NCBI RefSeq assembly: GCF_008642355.1
Contig: NZ_CP029193.1
Span: 1,698,001-1,762,000, forward strand
DNA from: Streptomyces venezuelae
GTDB lineage: Bacteria; Actinomycetota; Actinomycetes; Streptomycetales; Streptomycetaceae
Length of the DNA stretch: 64,000 bases
Reading direction: 5' to 3'
Under the pieces are notes generated by a model. It saw only the letters and a list, made by a program, of their open reading frames with translations, had not been told where the DNA came from and searched no databases. Each line of letters opens with the position of its first letter. The first letter of the stretch is position 1. The position numbers were made by a program, and so were the translations under genes. Below are positions 52,700 to 61,892 of this stretch, in pieces.

Positions 52700-52862
52700 G
52701 CAGGTCAACAGCGAGTTGACGGGCATTCGCGGGGCGTGGTGGACTGCCCGGGCCAACTACGGCGGCAGAAGAGGAAGCCGGTGCGAATCCGGCGCGGTCC
52801 CGCCACTGTCACCGGGGAGCCACTCCCCGGAAGCCAGGAACTCTCGCCGCCGATTCACGTCG
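52700..52862 (+). ncRNA. Cobalamin riboswitch
   Basis: The leader contains the B12-box sequence AAGCCGGTGCGAATCCGGCG (52774-52793), then CGGTCCCGCCACTGT (52795-52809), and the 3' elements CCCCGGAAGCCAGGA with CTCTCGCCG (52825-52850), in the order and spacing of cobalamin riboswitches. It ends about 40 bases before cobD and should repress translation or transcription of the cluster when adenosylcobalamin is plentiful. The 5' boundary is approximate. Confidence 0.93.
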
Positions 52863-52902
52863 AACCAGGGCGCGGACACCCTGAGTGAGGACACACAACG
52901 CC

Positions 52903-53859
52903 ATGAGTGCCGATCGCGATTTCGCGTACGGCGCCGCCGCCGGATTCCTCGGTGACCTGTTGCTCGGCGATCCCCGCCGAGGCCATCCGGTCGCCGCGTT
53001 CGGCCGGGCGGCGGGCGCCGTCGAACAGGTGCTGTGGCGGGACCACCGCGGGTGGGGCGCCCTGCACACCGCGGTGTGCGCCGGGGGCGCCGCGGGCGCC
53101 GCCGCACTGGCCTCCGCTCTCGTACGCCGCTCCGCCGCGGGCCGTGCCGGAACCGTGGCGCTCACCGCCGCCGCGACGTGGGCCGTGCTCGGCGGCACCT
53201 CGCTGGGCCGCGAGGCGCGGGCCGTCGGCGGGGCCCTGGAAGCCGGTGACATCGAGGTCGCCCGGGAGCGGCTGCCCCATCTGTGCGGGCGGGACCCGCA
53301 GGCCCTGGACGCCGACGGGATCGCGCGGGCCGTCGTGGAGTCCGTCGCCGAGAACACCTCCGACGCCGTGGTGGGAGCCCTGGTGTGGGGCGCGCTCGGC
53401 GGCGTGCCGGGGCTCGTCGCCTTCCGTGCCGTGAACACCCTCGACGCGATGGTCGGCCACAAGTCGGCGCGCTACCGGCGCTACGGATGGGCCTCCGCCC
53501 GGCTCGACGACGTCTTCGGCTGGCCCGGGGCGCGGCTCACCGCCGCGCTGGCCGTGGTCGCGGGCGACGCGCCCGCGGAGGCGGTGCGCGCCTGGCGCTC
53601 CGACGCCGCGCACCACCCGAGCCCCAACGCCGGTCCCGTCGAGGCCGCTTTCGCGGGGGCTTTGGGCGTACGCCTCGGGGGGACCCTCTCGTACGCGGGA
53701 CGGGTCGAGCACCGGCCCGTGCTCAACGCGGACGGGCGCGACGTACAGGTGAGGGACATCGAGCGGGCGGTGAAGCTGTCCCGGCGGGTGAGCGGGCTGG
53801 CGCTCGGCGTCGCGGTCGTCGCGGGCGTCGCCCGACTGAGGTCAAGGAGAGCTTCGTGA
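52903..53859 (+). CDS. cobD: Adenosylcobinamide-phosphate synthase CobD (CbiB)
   Basis: A 318-residue membrane protein that joins the aminopropanol (phosphate) side chain to adenosylcobyric acid. Family features are GDLLLGDPRRGHPV near the N-terminus, VESVAENTSDAVVGALVWGALGGVPG in the middle, and NTLDAMVGHKSARY. Four or more hydrophobic segments are visible. The ATG at 52903 is used, 40 bases after the riboswitch. An upstream GTG at 52885 would put the start in an unusual place. It is the first gene under the riboswitch. Confidence 0.93.
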   Translation: MSADRDFAYGAAAGFLGDLLLGDPRRGHPVAAFGRAAGAVEQVLWRDHRGWGALHTAVCAGGAAGAAALASALVRRSAAGRAGTVALTAAATWAVLGGTSLGREARAVGGALEAGDIEVARERLPHLCGRDPQALDADGIARAVVESVAENTSDAVVGALVWGALGGVPGLVAFRAVNTLDAMVGHKSARYRRYGWASARLDDVFGWPGARLTAALAVVAGDAPAEAVRAWRSDAAHHPSPNAGPVEAAFAGALGVRLGGTLSYAGRVEHRPVLNADGRDVQVRDIERAVKLSRRVSGLALGVAVVAGVARLRSRRAS

Positions 53860-55433
53860 GCGGTGGACTGCTCGTCGCCGGAACCACATCGGACGCCGGG
53901 AAGAGCGTCGTCACCGCCGGCATCTGCCGGTGGCTGGCGCGCAAGGGGGTGTCCGTCGCGCCGTTCAAGGCGCAGAACATGTCCCTCAACTCGTTCGTGA
54001 CGCGCGAGGGAGCCGAGATCGGGCGGGCGCAGGCCATGCAGGCGCAGGCCGCCCGCGTCGAGCCGAGCGCGCTGATGAACCCCGTGCTGCTCAAACCGGG
54101 CGGCGACCGCTCTAGCCAGGTCGTCCTCATGGGCAAGCCCGTGGGCGAGATGAGTGCGCGCGGGTTCTTCGGGGGGTCTGAGGGGTCGTCCCCCGGGGAC
54201 AGGCTGCACGGGGGACGCCAGGCGGCGCTGCTCGACACCGTCGTGGGTTGCCTGGAGGAGCTCCGGAGCACGTATGACGCCGTCATCTGCGAGGGCGCGG
54301 GCAGCCCCGCCGAGATCAATCTGCGGCGCACGGACATCGTGAACATGGGCATTGCGCGGGCCGCGCGCTTCCCCGTGCTCGTGGTCGGGGACATCGACCG
54401 GGGCGGGGTCTTCGCCTCGTTCTTCGGGACGACGGCGCTGCTGAGCGCGGCCGACCAGGAGCTGGTCGCCGGGTATCTCGTCAACAAGTTCCGCGGCGAC
54501 GTCTCCCTCCTCGAACCCGGGCTCGACATGCTGCTCGGTCTCACCGGACGGCGCACGTACGGCGTGCTGCCGTTCCAGCACGGGCTCGGCATCGACGAGG
54601 AGGACGGCCTGCGGGTGTCCCTGCGGGGCGCCGTGCGCGAGTCCGTGGTGGCGCCGCCGGTCGGCGAGGACGTGCTGCGCGTCGCCGTGTGCGCGGTGCC
54701 GCTGATGTCCAACTTCACCGACGTGGACGCGCTCGCCGCCGAACCCGGTGTGGTCGTGCGGTTCGTGGACCGGGCGGAGGAGCTCGTCGACGCGGACCTC
54801 GTGATCGTGCCGGGCACGCGCGGGACCGTGAAGGCGCTGCGGTGGCTGCGTGAGCGCGGCCTCGCGGACGCCCTCGCGCGCCGCGCCGCCGAGGGCCGCC
54901 CCGTGCTCGGCATCTGCGGCGGCTTCCAGGTCCTCGGCGAGCACATCGAGGACGACGTCGAGTCGCGCGCCGGTTCCGTCGACGGGCTGGGGCTGTTGCC
55001 GGTGCGGGTGCGGTTCGCCCGCGAGAAGACCCTCGCCCGGCCGGTGGGCGAGGCACTCGGCGAACCCGTCGAGGGGTACGAGATCCACCACGGCGTCGCC
55101 GAGGTGACGGGCGGCGAACCCTTCCTGGACGGCTGCCGGGTGGGCGAGGTGTGGGGCACGCACTGGCACGGGTCGCTGGAGAGCGACGCGTTCCGGCGCC
55201 GGTTCCTCACCGAGGTCGCCCGCGCGGCGGGCCGCCGCTTCGTGCCCGCCCCCGACACCAGCTTCGGCGCGCTGCGGGAGGAGCAGCTCGACCTGCTGGG
55301 CGACCTGATCGAAGAACACGCGGACACGGACGCGCTGTGGAACCTGATCGAACAGGGACCGCCGGCGGGCCTGCCGTTCATCGCGCCCGGCGCGCCGCCG
55401 GCGGCACCGGAACGCACCAAGGAGGCTCTGTGA
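53856..55433 (+). CDS. cobQ: Cobyric acid synthase CobQ (CbiP)
   Basis: A 525-residue amidotransferase that amidates four side chains of adenosylcobyrinic diamide. The N-terminal ATP domain has [13 protein letters not shown] and [10 protein letters not shown]. The C-terminal class I glutaminase has [10 protein letters not shown] with the nucleophile Cys and EIHHG / WGTHWHG with the catalytic His. A short Gly/Ser-rich insertion ([10 protein letters not shown]) interrupts the first domain. The GTG at 53856 overlaps the cobD stop (GTGA) and is preceded by AAGGAGA. Confidence 0.95.
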   Translation: MSGGLLVAGTTSDAGKSVVTAGICRWLARKGVSVAPFKAQNMSLNSFVTREGAEIGRAQAMQAQAARVEPSALMNPVLLKPGGDRSSQVVLMGKPVGEMSARGFFGGSEGSSPGDRLHGGRQAALLDTVVGCLEELRSTYDAVICEGAGSPAEINLRRTDIVNMGIARAARFPVLVVGDIDRGGVFASFFGTTALLSAADQELVAGYLVNKFRGDVSLLEPGLDMLLGLTGRRTYGVLPFQHGLGIDEEDGLRVSLRGAVRESVVAPPVGEDVLRVAVCAVPLMSNFTDVDALAAEPGVVVRFVDRAEELVDADLVIVPGTRGTVKALRWLRERGLADALARRAAEGRPVLGICGGFQVLGEHIEDDVESRAGSVDGLGLLPVRVRFAREKTLARPVGEALGEPVEGYEIHHGVAEVTGGEPFLDGCRVGEVWGTHWHGSLESDAFRRRFLTEVARAAGRRFVPAPDTSFGALREEQLDLLGDLIEEHADTDALWNLIEQGPPAGLPFIAPGAPPAAPERTKEAL

Positions 55434-57523
55434 GTACCCCGTACCCGTTCACCGCCCTCGTCGGGCAGGACGACCTGCGGCTCGCGCTGTTGCTGAACGC
55501 CGTATCGCCCGCCGTGGGAGGCGTACTCGTACGGGGAGAGAAGGGCACCGCCAAGTCCACCGCCGTGCGCGCGCTCTCCGCGCTGCTGCCGGAGGTGCCG
55601 GTCGTCGCCGGCTGCCGCTTCTCGTGCGACCCGGCGGCTCCCGACCCCAACTGCCCCGACGGCCCCCACGAGTCGGCGGGTGCCACCGCGCGGCCCGCGC
55701 GCATGGTCGAGCTGCCCGTCGGCGCCTCCGAGGACCGGCTCGTCGGCGCCCTCGACATCGAACGGGCCCTGGCGGAGGGCGTGAAGGCCTTCGAGCCCGG
55801 ACTGCTCGCCGACGCGCACCGCGGCATCCTGTACGTGGACGAGGTCAACCTCCTCCACGACCACCTGGTCGACCTGCTGCTCGACGCCGCCGCGATGGGC
55901 GCCTCGTACGTCGAGCGCGAGGGCGTGTCCGTGCGGCACGCCGCGCGGTTCCTGCTCGTCGGCACGATGAACCCCGAAGAGGGCGAGCTGCGGCCGCAGT
56001 TGCTCGACCGGTTCGGTCTCACCGTCGAGGTGGCCGCGTCCCGCGAGACGGACCAGCGCGTCGAGGTCGTACGGCGACGGCTCGCGTACGACGACGATCC
56101 CGAGGGCTTCGCGGGCCGCTGGTCCGAGGACGAGTCGGCACTGCGCGACCGGGTCGTGGCGGCCAGGGCACTGCTCCCCCGAGTCGTCCTCGGCGACGGG
56201 GCGTTGCGGCAGATCGCGGCGACGTGTGCGGCCTTCGAGGTCGACGGGATGCGCGCGGACATCGTGATGGCGCGCACGGCGACGGCGCTCGCCGCGTGGG
56301 CGGGCCGCACCGATGTCCTCAGCGAGGACGTGCGGCAGGCCGCGCTGCTCGCGCTGCCGCACCGCAGGCGCCGCAACCCCTTCGACGCGCCCGGACTCGA
56401 CGAGGACAAGCTCGACGAGGCGCTGGAGGACGCGCGCGAGGACGAGGAGCCCGAGCCGCCGGAGGGCGACGACGACCCCGACGGAGGCGGCCCGGACGGC
56501 GACGGTCCTGACGGGGGCGGCGGGCAGCCCCCGGCCGGTGACGGCCCCGACTCCCCTGAGCTGCCCGCGCAGAACCAGGGCCCGGACGCACCGGAAGCGC
56601 AGGACACTCCGGGCGACGACTCGTCCGCCCCGCAGGAGCCCGCCCCCACGGCGGGCGCCCCGTCGGGCCCCGGCGAGCAGCAGGCCGTACGCGCCGCCGA
56701 GCCGTTCCGCACCAGGATGCTGAGCGTCCCCGGCGTCGGCGAGGGCGCCGCGGGACGCCGTTCGCGCGCCCGCACCGAGCACGGCCGCACCACCGGTTCG
56801 CGGCGGCCCCGCGGTGCCCTGACCAAGCTGCACCTGGCGGCCACCGTGCAGGCCGCGGCCCCGCACCAGAAGGCGCGCGGGCGCTCCGGCGCCGGTCTCG
56901 TCGTACGCCGTGACGATCTGCGGCAGGCGACGCGGGAGGGCCGCGAGGGCAACCTCGTGCTGTTCGTCGTGGACGCCTCCGGGTCGATGGCGGCGCGGCA
57001 GCGGATGAGCGCCGTCAAGGGCGCCGTGCTCTCGCTCCTCCTCGACGCCTATCAGCGGCGCGACAAGGTGGGGCTCGTGACGTTCCGCGGCACGGAGGCG
57101 GAGGTGGCGCTGCCGCCGACGTCGTCGGTGGACGCGGCGGCAGCCCGTCTCGAGAAGCTGCCGACCGGCGGGCGGACACCGCTGGCCGCGGGTCTGCTGA
57201 AGGCGCACGACGTGCTGCGCGTCGAACGCCTTCGGGACGCCGCGCGGCGTCCGCTGGTCGTCGTGGTGACGGACGGGCGGGCGACCGGGGGCGTGGAGCC
57301 GGTGGCGCGTGCGGGCCGTGCGGCGGGGCTGTTCGCGGCCGACGGGGTCGCCTCGGTCGTCGTGGACTGCGAGTCGGGCTATGTACGGCTCGGTCTCGCG
57401 GGGCAGCTCGCGGGTGAGCTCGGCGGGACGGTCGTGACGCTCGACGAGCTGCGGGCGGACTCGATCGCCGGCCTCGTCAAGGACGTACAGGGAATGAACT
57501 CGCCTTCCAGGAGGGCCGCTTAA
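55430..57523 (+). CDS. Fused ChlI/ChlD-type (BchI-BchD) chelatase ATPase of the cobalamin cluster
   Basis: A 697-residue protein combining two magnesium-chelatase-type subunits. The N-terminal AAA+ domain (about residues 1-330) has Walker [10 protein letters not shown] and Walker [10 protein letters not shown] Pro/Asp/Gly-rich acidic linker (about 345-460) follows. The C-terminal von Willebrand A domain has the MIDAS motif DASGSM. In actinomycetes this protein lies beside cobN and probably assists aerobic cobalt insertion by the CobN chelatase. No cobN is in this window. The GTG overlaps the cobQ stop (GTGA). Confidence 0.9.
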   Translation: MSTPYPFTALVGQDDLRLALLLNAVSPAVGGVLVRGEKGTAKSTAVRALSALLPEVPVVAGCRFSCDPAAPDPNCPDGPHESAGATARPARMVELPVGASEDRLVGALDIERALAEGVKAFEPGLLADAHRGILYVDEVNLLHDHLVDLLLDAAAMGASYVEREGVSVRHAARFLLVGTMNPEEGELRPQLLDRFGLTVEVAASRETDQRVEVVRRRLAYDDDPEGFAGRWSEDESALRDRVVAARALLPRVVLGDGALRQIAATCAAFEVDGMRADIVMARTATALAAWAGRTDVLSEDVRQAALLALPHRRRRNPFDAPGLDEDKLDEALEDAREDEEPEPPEGDDDPDGGGPDGDGPDGGGGQPPAGDGPDSPELPAQNQGPDAPEAQDTPGDDSSAPQEPAPTAGAPSGPGEQQAVRAAEPFRTRMLSVPGVGEGAAGRRSRARTEHGRTTGSRRPRGALTKLHLAATVQAAAPHQKARGRSGAGLVVRRDDLRQATREGREGNLVLFVVDASGSMAARQRMSAVKGAVLSLLLDAYQRRDKVGLVTFRGTEAEVALPPTSSVDAAAARLEKLPTGGRTPLAAGLLKAHDVLRVERLRDAARRPLVVVVTDGRATGGVEPVARAGRAAGLFAADGVASVVVDCESGYVRLGLAGQLAGELGGTVVTLDELRADSIAGLVKDVQGMNSPSRRAA

Positions 57524-58131
57524 TGCCGCAGGGACAGCCGAGCGTCGTGCCGGACGACGGTCTCACGACGCGCCAGCGCCGCAACCGTCCGCTCGTCTTC
57601 GTCCACACGGGCGTCGGCAAGGGCAAGTCGACCGCCGCGTTCGGGCTCGCGCTGCGAGCCTGGAATCAGGGGTGGCCGATCGGCGTCTTCCAGTTCGTGA
57701 AGTCGGCGAAGTGGAAGGTCGGCGAGGAGAACGCGCTGAAGGTCCTCGGCGCCACGGGCGAGGGCGGCACGGTCGCCTGGCACAAGATGGGCGAGGGCTG
57801 GTCGTGGATCCAGCGGGCCCCCGCCGAGGGCGAGCAGACCAACGAGGACAAGGCCCGCGAGGGCTGGGAGCAGGTCAAGCGGGACCTCGCCGAGGAGACG
57901 TACAAGCTGTACGTCCTCGATGAGTTCGCGTACCCCATGCACTGGGGCTGGATCGACACCGACGAGGTCGTCGAGGTCCTGCGCGACCGCCCGGGGACGC
58001 AGCACGTCGTCATCACCGGCCGCAACGCGCCGCAGAAGCTGATCGACTTCGCCGACCTCGTGACCGACATGTCGAAGGTCAAGCACCCGATGGACGCCGG
58101 GCAGAAGGGCCAGAGGGGCATCGAGTGGTAG
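57523..58131 (+). CDS. cobO: Cob(I)yrinic acid a,c-diamide adenosyltransferase CobO (BtuR type)
   Basis: A 202-residue ATP:corrinoid adenosyltransferase that attaches the 5'-deoxyadenosyl group to cobalt. The P-loop is GVGKGKST near residue 30, followed by AFGLALRAWNQGW and VLDEFAYPMHWGW, typical of CobA/CobO proteins. It overlaps the previous gene by one base (TAATG) and the next by seven, so translation is coupled through cobB. Confidence 0.95.
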   Translation: MPQGQPSVVPDDGLTTRQRRNRPLVFVHTGVGKGKSTAAFGLALRAWNQGWPIGVFQFVKSAKWKVGEENALKVLGATGEGGTVAWHKMGEGWSWIQRAPAEGEQTNEDKAREGWEQVKRDLAEETYKLYVLDEFAYPMHWGWIDTDEVVEVLRDRPGTQHVVITGRNAPQKLIDFADLVTDMSKVKHPMDAGQKGQRGIEW

Positions 58132-59522
58132 CTCGCCTCGTCATCGCGGCGCCGTCGTCGGGCAGTGGCAAGACGACCGTCGCGACGGGTCTGATGGCCG
58201 CCTTCACGGCGGCGGGGCTCAGCGTCTCCCCGCACAAGGTCGGGCCCGACTACATCGACCCCGGCTACCACGCGCTGGCGACGGGGCGGCCCGGCCGCAA
58301 CCTCGACGCGTTCCTGTGCGGGCCCGGCCTCGTCGCGCCGCTCTTCGCGCACGGCGCGGCCGGGTGCGACATCGCCGTGGTCGAGGGCGTGATGGGGATG
58401 TACGACGGGGCGGCGGGCCAGGGCGAGCTGGCCTCCACCGCGCACGTCGCGAAGCTGCTGCGGGCGCCGGTCGTCCTGGTCGTCGACGCGTCGTCGCAGT
58501 CGCGGTCGGTGGCGGCGCTGGTGCACGGTTTCGCGTCATGGGACCCGGAGGTGCGGGTCGCGGGCGTCATCCTGAACAAGGTGGGCTCGGACCGGCACGA
58601 GACGCTGCTGCGGGAGGCACTGGACGAGGCGGGGGTTCCGGTCCTCGGTGTGCTCCGGCGTGCCGCGCAGGTGCAGACGCCGTCGCGGCACCTCGGGCTC
58701 GTGCCGGTCGCCGAGCGGCGGGGCGATGCGGTGGAGTCGGTGGCGGCGCTGGCGTCGCGGGTGCGGGAAGGGTGCGACCTGGAGGGGCTTCTCGCGCTGG
58801 CGCGCAGTGCGCCGTCCCTGCCGGGTGAGGCGTGGGACCCCCACGCGGGGCCCGGTACATCACCGGCGTCGCCGGGTTCATCCTTGAGCGCCGGACGGGC
58901 TGAAGCCTCCGACACGCGGGAGAGGCCGCTCGTCGCCGTCGCCGGTGGGCCCGCCTTCACCTTCTCGTACGCCGAACACGCCGAGCTGCTCGGCGCCGCC
59001 GGAGCCGACGTCGTCACGTTCGACCCCCTCCACGACGAGCAACTGCCCGACGGCACGGCGGGGTTGGTCATCGGGGGCGGATTCCCCGAGGTGTACGCGC
59101 CGGAGTTGTCGGCCAACGAGACGCTGCGCAAGGCCGTGGCCGAGCTCGCCCGCTCCGGGGCACCCGTCGCCGCCGAGTGCGCGGGGCTGCTCTACCTCTC
59201 CCGTGAGTTGGACGGGAAGCCGATGTGCGGGGTGCTCGACGCCGGGGCGCGGATGTCGGAGCGGCTGACGCTCGGGTACCGCGAGGCCGTCGCCGTGTCG
59301 GACAGCGTCCTCGCGCCCGCGGGCACGCGCATGCGGGGCCACGAGTTCCACCGCACCGTCATGGAGCCGGGGGCGGGACCCGTTCCCGCGTGGGGCCTGC
59401 ACCGGCCCGAGCGGCGCGTCGAAGGCTTCGTACAGGGCAATGTGCACGCCAGCTACCTGCACACGCACTGGGCCGCGGAGCCGGGCGTCGCGCGCCGGTT
59501 CGTCGAGCGGTGCACGCCGTGA
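58125..59522 (+). CDS. cobB: Cobyrinate a,c-diamide synthase CobB (CbiA)
   Basis: A 465-residue glutamine-dependent amidase for the a and c carboxyls of (hydrogeno)cobyrinate. The N-terminal ATPase has APSSGSGKTTVATG and VVEGVMGMYDG. The C-terminal glutaminase has VAAECAGLLYLS with the nucleophile Cys, and GHEFHRT / HASYLHTHW near the end. A low-complexity Ser/Gly/Pro segment (about residues 230-265) joins the two halves. The GTG at 58125 overlaps cobO by seven bases and follows AGAGGGG. Confidence 0.94.
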   Translation: MVARLVIAAPSSGSGKTTVATGLMAAFTAAGLSVSPHKVGPDYIDPGYHALATGRPGRNLDAFLCGPGLVAPLFAHGAAGCDIAVVEGVMGMYDGAAGQGELASTAHVAKLLRAPVVLVVDASSQSRSVAALVHGFASWDPEVRVAGVILNKVGSDRHETLLREALDEAGVPVLGVLRRAAQVQTPSRHLGLVPVAERRGDAVESVAALASRVREGCDLEGLLALARSAPSLPGEAWDPHAGPGTSPASPGSSLSAGRAEASDTRERPLVAVAGGPAFTFSYAEHAELLGAAGADVVTFDPLHDEQLPDGTAGLVIGGGFPEVYAPELSANETLRKAVAELARSGAPVAAECAGLLYLSRELDGKPMCGVLDAGARMSERLTLGYREAVAVSDSVLAPAGTRMRGHEFHRTVMEPGAGPVPAWGLHRPERRVEGFVQGNVHASYLHTHWAAEPGVARRFVERCTP

Positions 59523-59536
59523 CCGCGGGCGGCGGC

Positions 59537-60268
59537 TCAGCCGGCGATGCCCACCACCAGCCAGATGAACGCCGCGCCCGCCACCGTGCACAGCAGGGTC
59601 GAGCGGGCCGGGTGGTCGTGGTGTGCCTCGGGCAGGATCTCCGCCGCCGCGAGGTAGAGCAGCGCGCCGCCGAAGAACCCCAGATAGCTGCCGAGCAACT
59701 GCTCCGGAATGGTGAAGAGCAGGGTCGACGCGGCGCCCGCCACGGGGGCCACCGCGTCCGCGAACAGCATGGCCAGCGCCTTGCGGCGGGCGTTCCCGTA
59801 CAGGCTCGTGAGCGTGTACGTGTTGAAGCCGTCCGCGAAGTCATGGGCGACGACGGCCAGCGCCACGGCCACGCCCATGCCGCCGCCCACCTGGAACGCC
59901 GCGCCGATCGCGACGCCGTCCATCACGCTGTGCCCGACCATCGCCGCGGCGGCCGTGAGCCCCACCTCGGGCACCCGCCCGCCCCCGTGCTCGTCGGCGC
60001 CGTGGGCGGCCCGGCGTCCCGCGAGGAGCCGTTCCACCAGATGGGCGACGAGGAAGCCCGCCACGAAGAGGAGCAGGGCAGCCGGTACGCCGAAGACGGG
60101 CCGCCCCGCGGCGGCCAGCGCCTCCGGCAGCAGGTCGAGGCCGACAACTCCGAGCATCAGGCCGCCCGCGAGCCCGAGGACGAGATGGCGCCGGTCGGTG
60201 ACCCGCTGGGCCGTCCAGCCGCCCACCAGGGTCATGAGGAAGGCGCCGAGCGCCACGAACACCGCCAT
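59537..60268 (-). CDS. ZIP family divalent metal transporter
   Basis: A 243-residue membrane protein with about eight helices. The metal-binding motifs are HSVMDG and HDFADGFN in helices IV and V, with His/Asp ligands, and AAEILPEAHHDH near the C-terminus. A His-rich intracellular loop (AHGADEHGGG) lies between helices III and IV. This fits the ZIP family of zinc, iron or cobalt importers. It lies on the opposite strand between cobB and cobC and may supply cobalt or another metal (inference). The ATG at 60268 is used. Confidence 0.85.
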   Translation of the reverse strand: MAVFVALGAFLMTLVGGWTAQRVTDRRHLVLGLAGGLMLGVVGLDLLPEALAAAGRPVFGVPAALLLFVAGFLVAHLVERLLAGRRAAHGADEHGGGRVPEVGLTAAAAMVGHSVMDGVAIGAAFQVGGGMGVAVALAVVAHDFADGFNTYTLTSLYGNARRKALAMLFADAVAPVAGAASTLLFTIPEQLLGSYLGFFGGALLYLAAAEILPEAHHDHPARSTLLCTVAGAAFIWLVVGIAG

Positions 60269-60341
60269 GGCCCCTTGCTAGCCGATTGACCCCCTGCTCC
60301 GCACATCCACCGCCCCCACCCCACACGAAAGGACCCACTCC

Positions 60342-61808
60342 ATGGAGGACGTCGTGCTCGTCGTCGGCGTCGGCGCCTGCGAGGACGCGCCGGTGGAGGA
60401 GGTGCTCGGCCTGGTCCGGGACGCGGTACGCGAAGCGGGCCTCGCCGAGAGCGCGGTCGCGGAGCTGGCGACGGTCGACGTGAAGGGCGCGGAGCCGGGG
60501 ATCGTCGGGGCGGCGGCGCGGCTCGGGGTGCCGGTCGTGACGTACACGGCGGCCGAGCTGTCGGACGTGACGGTGCCGAACCCGACCGCGCGGTCCCGCG
60601 CCGCGGTGGGTACGCCGTCCGTGGCGGAGGCGGCGGCGCTGCGGGGCGGCGGTGAACTCCTCGTGCCGAAGCGGAAGTCGGCGCCCGCGGGGCGTCCCGC
60701 GATGGCGACGTGTGCGGTCGTGGCTCGCGCTCGGGGTTCTGCCGCGGGGGGTTCGGCCGCGTCCTTCGACCTGCGGCACCACGGGGACGCGGAGGTACGC
60801 GACGACGGTGCGGACCTCACCGATCTCGCCGTGAACGTACGGTCCGACACTCCCCCGGCGTGGCTCAAGGAACTCATCGCCGCGTCCCTGGACGATCTGG
60901 CGGCGTATCCGGACGGCCGGGAGGCGCGGGAGGCGGTGGCGGCGCGCCATGGCCTCACGCCGGACCGCGTGCTGCTCACGTCGGGCGCGGCGGAGGCGTT
61001 CGTGCTGCTCGCCCGCGCGCTGAAGGTCCGGCACCCGTATGTCGTCCACCCGCAGTTCACCGAGCCCGAGGCGGCGCTGCGGGACGCGGGGCACGAGGTG
61101 GGCCGGGTGCTGCTGCGCGAGGAGGACGGGTTCCGGCTCGACGCGGCGGTGGTGCCGGAGGAAGCCGACCTGGTGGTCGTCGGCAATCCCACCAATCCGA
61201 CGTCCGTACTGCATCCGGCCGCGTCGATCGCTCAACTGGCCCGCCCGGGGCGGACGTTGGTGGTCGACGAGGCGTTCATGGACGCGGTGCCGGGCGAGCG
61301 GGAGGCGTTGGCGGGGCGTACGGACGTACCCGGGCTCGTCGTCCTGCGCAGCCTCACGAAGACGTGGGGGCTCGCGGGGCTTCGGATCGGGTACGTCCTC
61401 GCCTCCCCCGACACGATCGAAGCCCTCGCGCAGGCGCAGCCGCTGTGGCCGGTGTCGACGCCCGCGCTCGTGGCGGCGCGGGCGTGCGTGGGGCCCCGTG
61501 CGGTGGCGGAGGCGGGGCATGCGGCGCACCGCGTCGCCTCGGACCGTGCGCACCTCCTCGCAGGGCTCGCCGAGTTGGGCCCCTTCGGGGTCCGCGTGGT
61601 GGAGCCCGCGGAGGGCCCCTTCGTGCTGGTGCGGGTGCCGGGGGCCGGTGTTGTCCGGGAACGGCTTCGGGGGCGGGGGTTCGCTGTGCGGCGTGGCGAC
61701 ACGTTTCCTGGGCTGGGGCCTGACTGGATACGGCTCGCCGTCAGGGATCGGCTCACGTCGGCTGCGTTTCTCGAGGCGTTTGTCGCTGCGCTGGGGGGTG
61801 CGGACTAG
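60342..61808 (+). CDS. cobC: CobE-CobC fusion (CobE-like domain plus PLP-dependent CobC, Rv2231c type)
   Basis: A 488-residue two-domain protein. Residues about 1-125 are a CobE/CbiG C-terminal-like domain (VVLVVGVGACEDAPVEEVLGLV, LATVDVKGAEPGI). Residues 145-488 are a class I aminotransferase fold similar to L-threonine-O-3-phosphate decarboxylase (CobD of Salmonella) or histidinol-phosphate aminotransferase: TSGAAEAFVLLARAL, NPTNPTSVLHP, VDEAF and the PLP lysine in SLTKTWGLAGLRIGY. It may make the aminopropanol moiety. The ATG at 60342 is used. Confidence 0.88.
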   Translation: MEDVVLVVGVGACEDAPVEEVLGLVRDAVREAGLAESAVAELATVDVKGAEPGIVGAAARLGVPVVTYTAAELSDVTVPNPTARSRAAVGTPSVAEAAALRGGGELLVPKRKSAPAGRPAMATCAVVARARGSAAGGSAASFDLRHHGDAEVRDDGADLTDLAVNVRSDTPPAWLKELIAASLDDLAAYPDGREAREAVAARHGLTPDRVLLTSGAAEAFVLLARALKVRHPYVVHPQFTEPEAALRDAGHEVGRVLLREEDGFRLDAAVVPEEADLVVVGNPTNPTSVLHPAASIAQLARPGRTLVVDEAFMDAVPGEREALAGRTDVPGLVVLRSLTKTWGLAGLRIGYVLASPDTIEALAQAQPLWPVSTPALVAARACVGPRAVAEAGHAAHRVASDRAHLLAGLAELGPFGVRVVEPAEGPFVLVRVPGAGVVRERLRGRGFAVRRGDTFPGLGPDWIRLAVRDRLTSAAFLEAFVAALGGAD

Positions 61809-61855
61809 GCCGCCGCTCCGCGACGGATCACACCCACGCACCCTCCCGTGGGAGT

Positions 61856-61881
61856 GGGGGCGGGCGCCTGAACCCGCCCCC
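61856..61881. terminator. Bidirectional terminator between cobC and the LAETG protein gene
   Basis: Arms GGGGGCGGG (61856-61864) and CCCGCCCCC (61873-61881) with an 8 nt loop lie in the 84 bp between convergent stops. Confidence 0.75.
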
Positions 61882-61892
61882 GTGTTCCGTGG

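Noticed and set aside
53723..57208. A 1161-codon open frame on the minus strand across the cobQ and chelatase genes
   Set aside because: It is a high-GC shadow: low-complexity Arg/Ser/Pro-rich content, no domain, and it opposes two well-supported genes with clear motifs.
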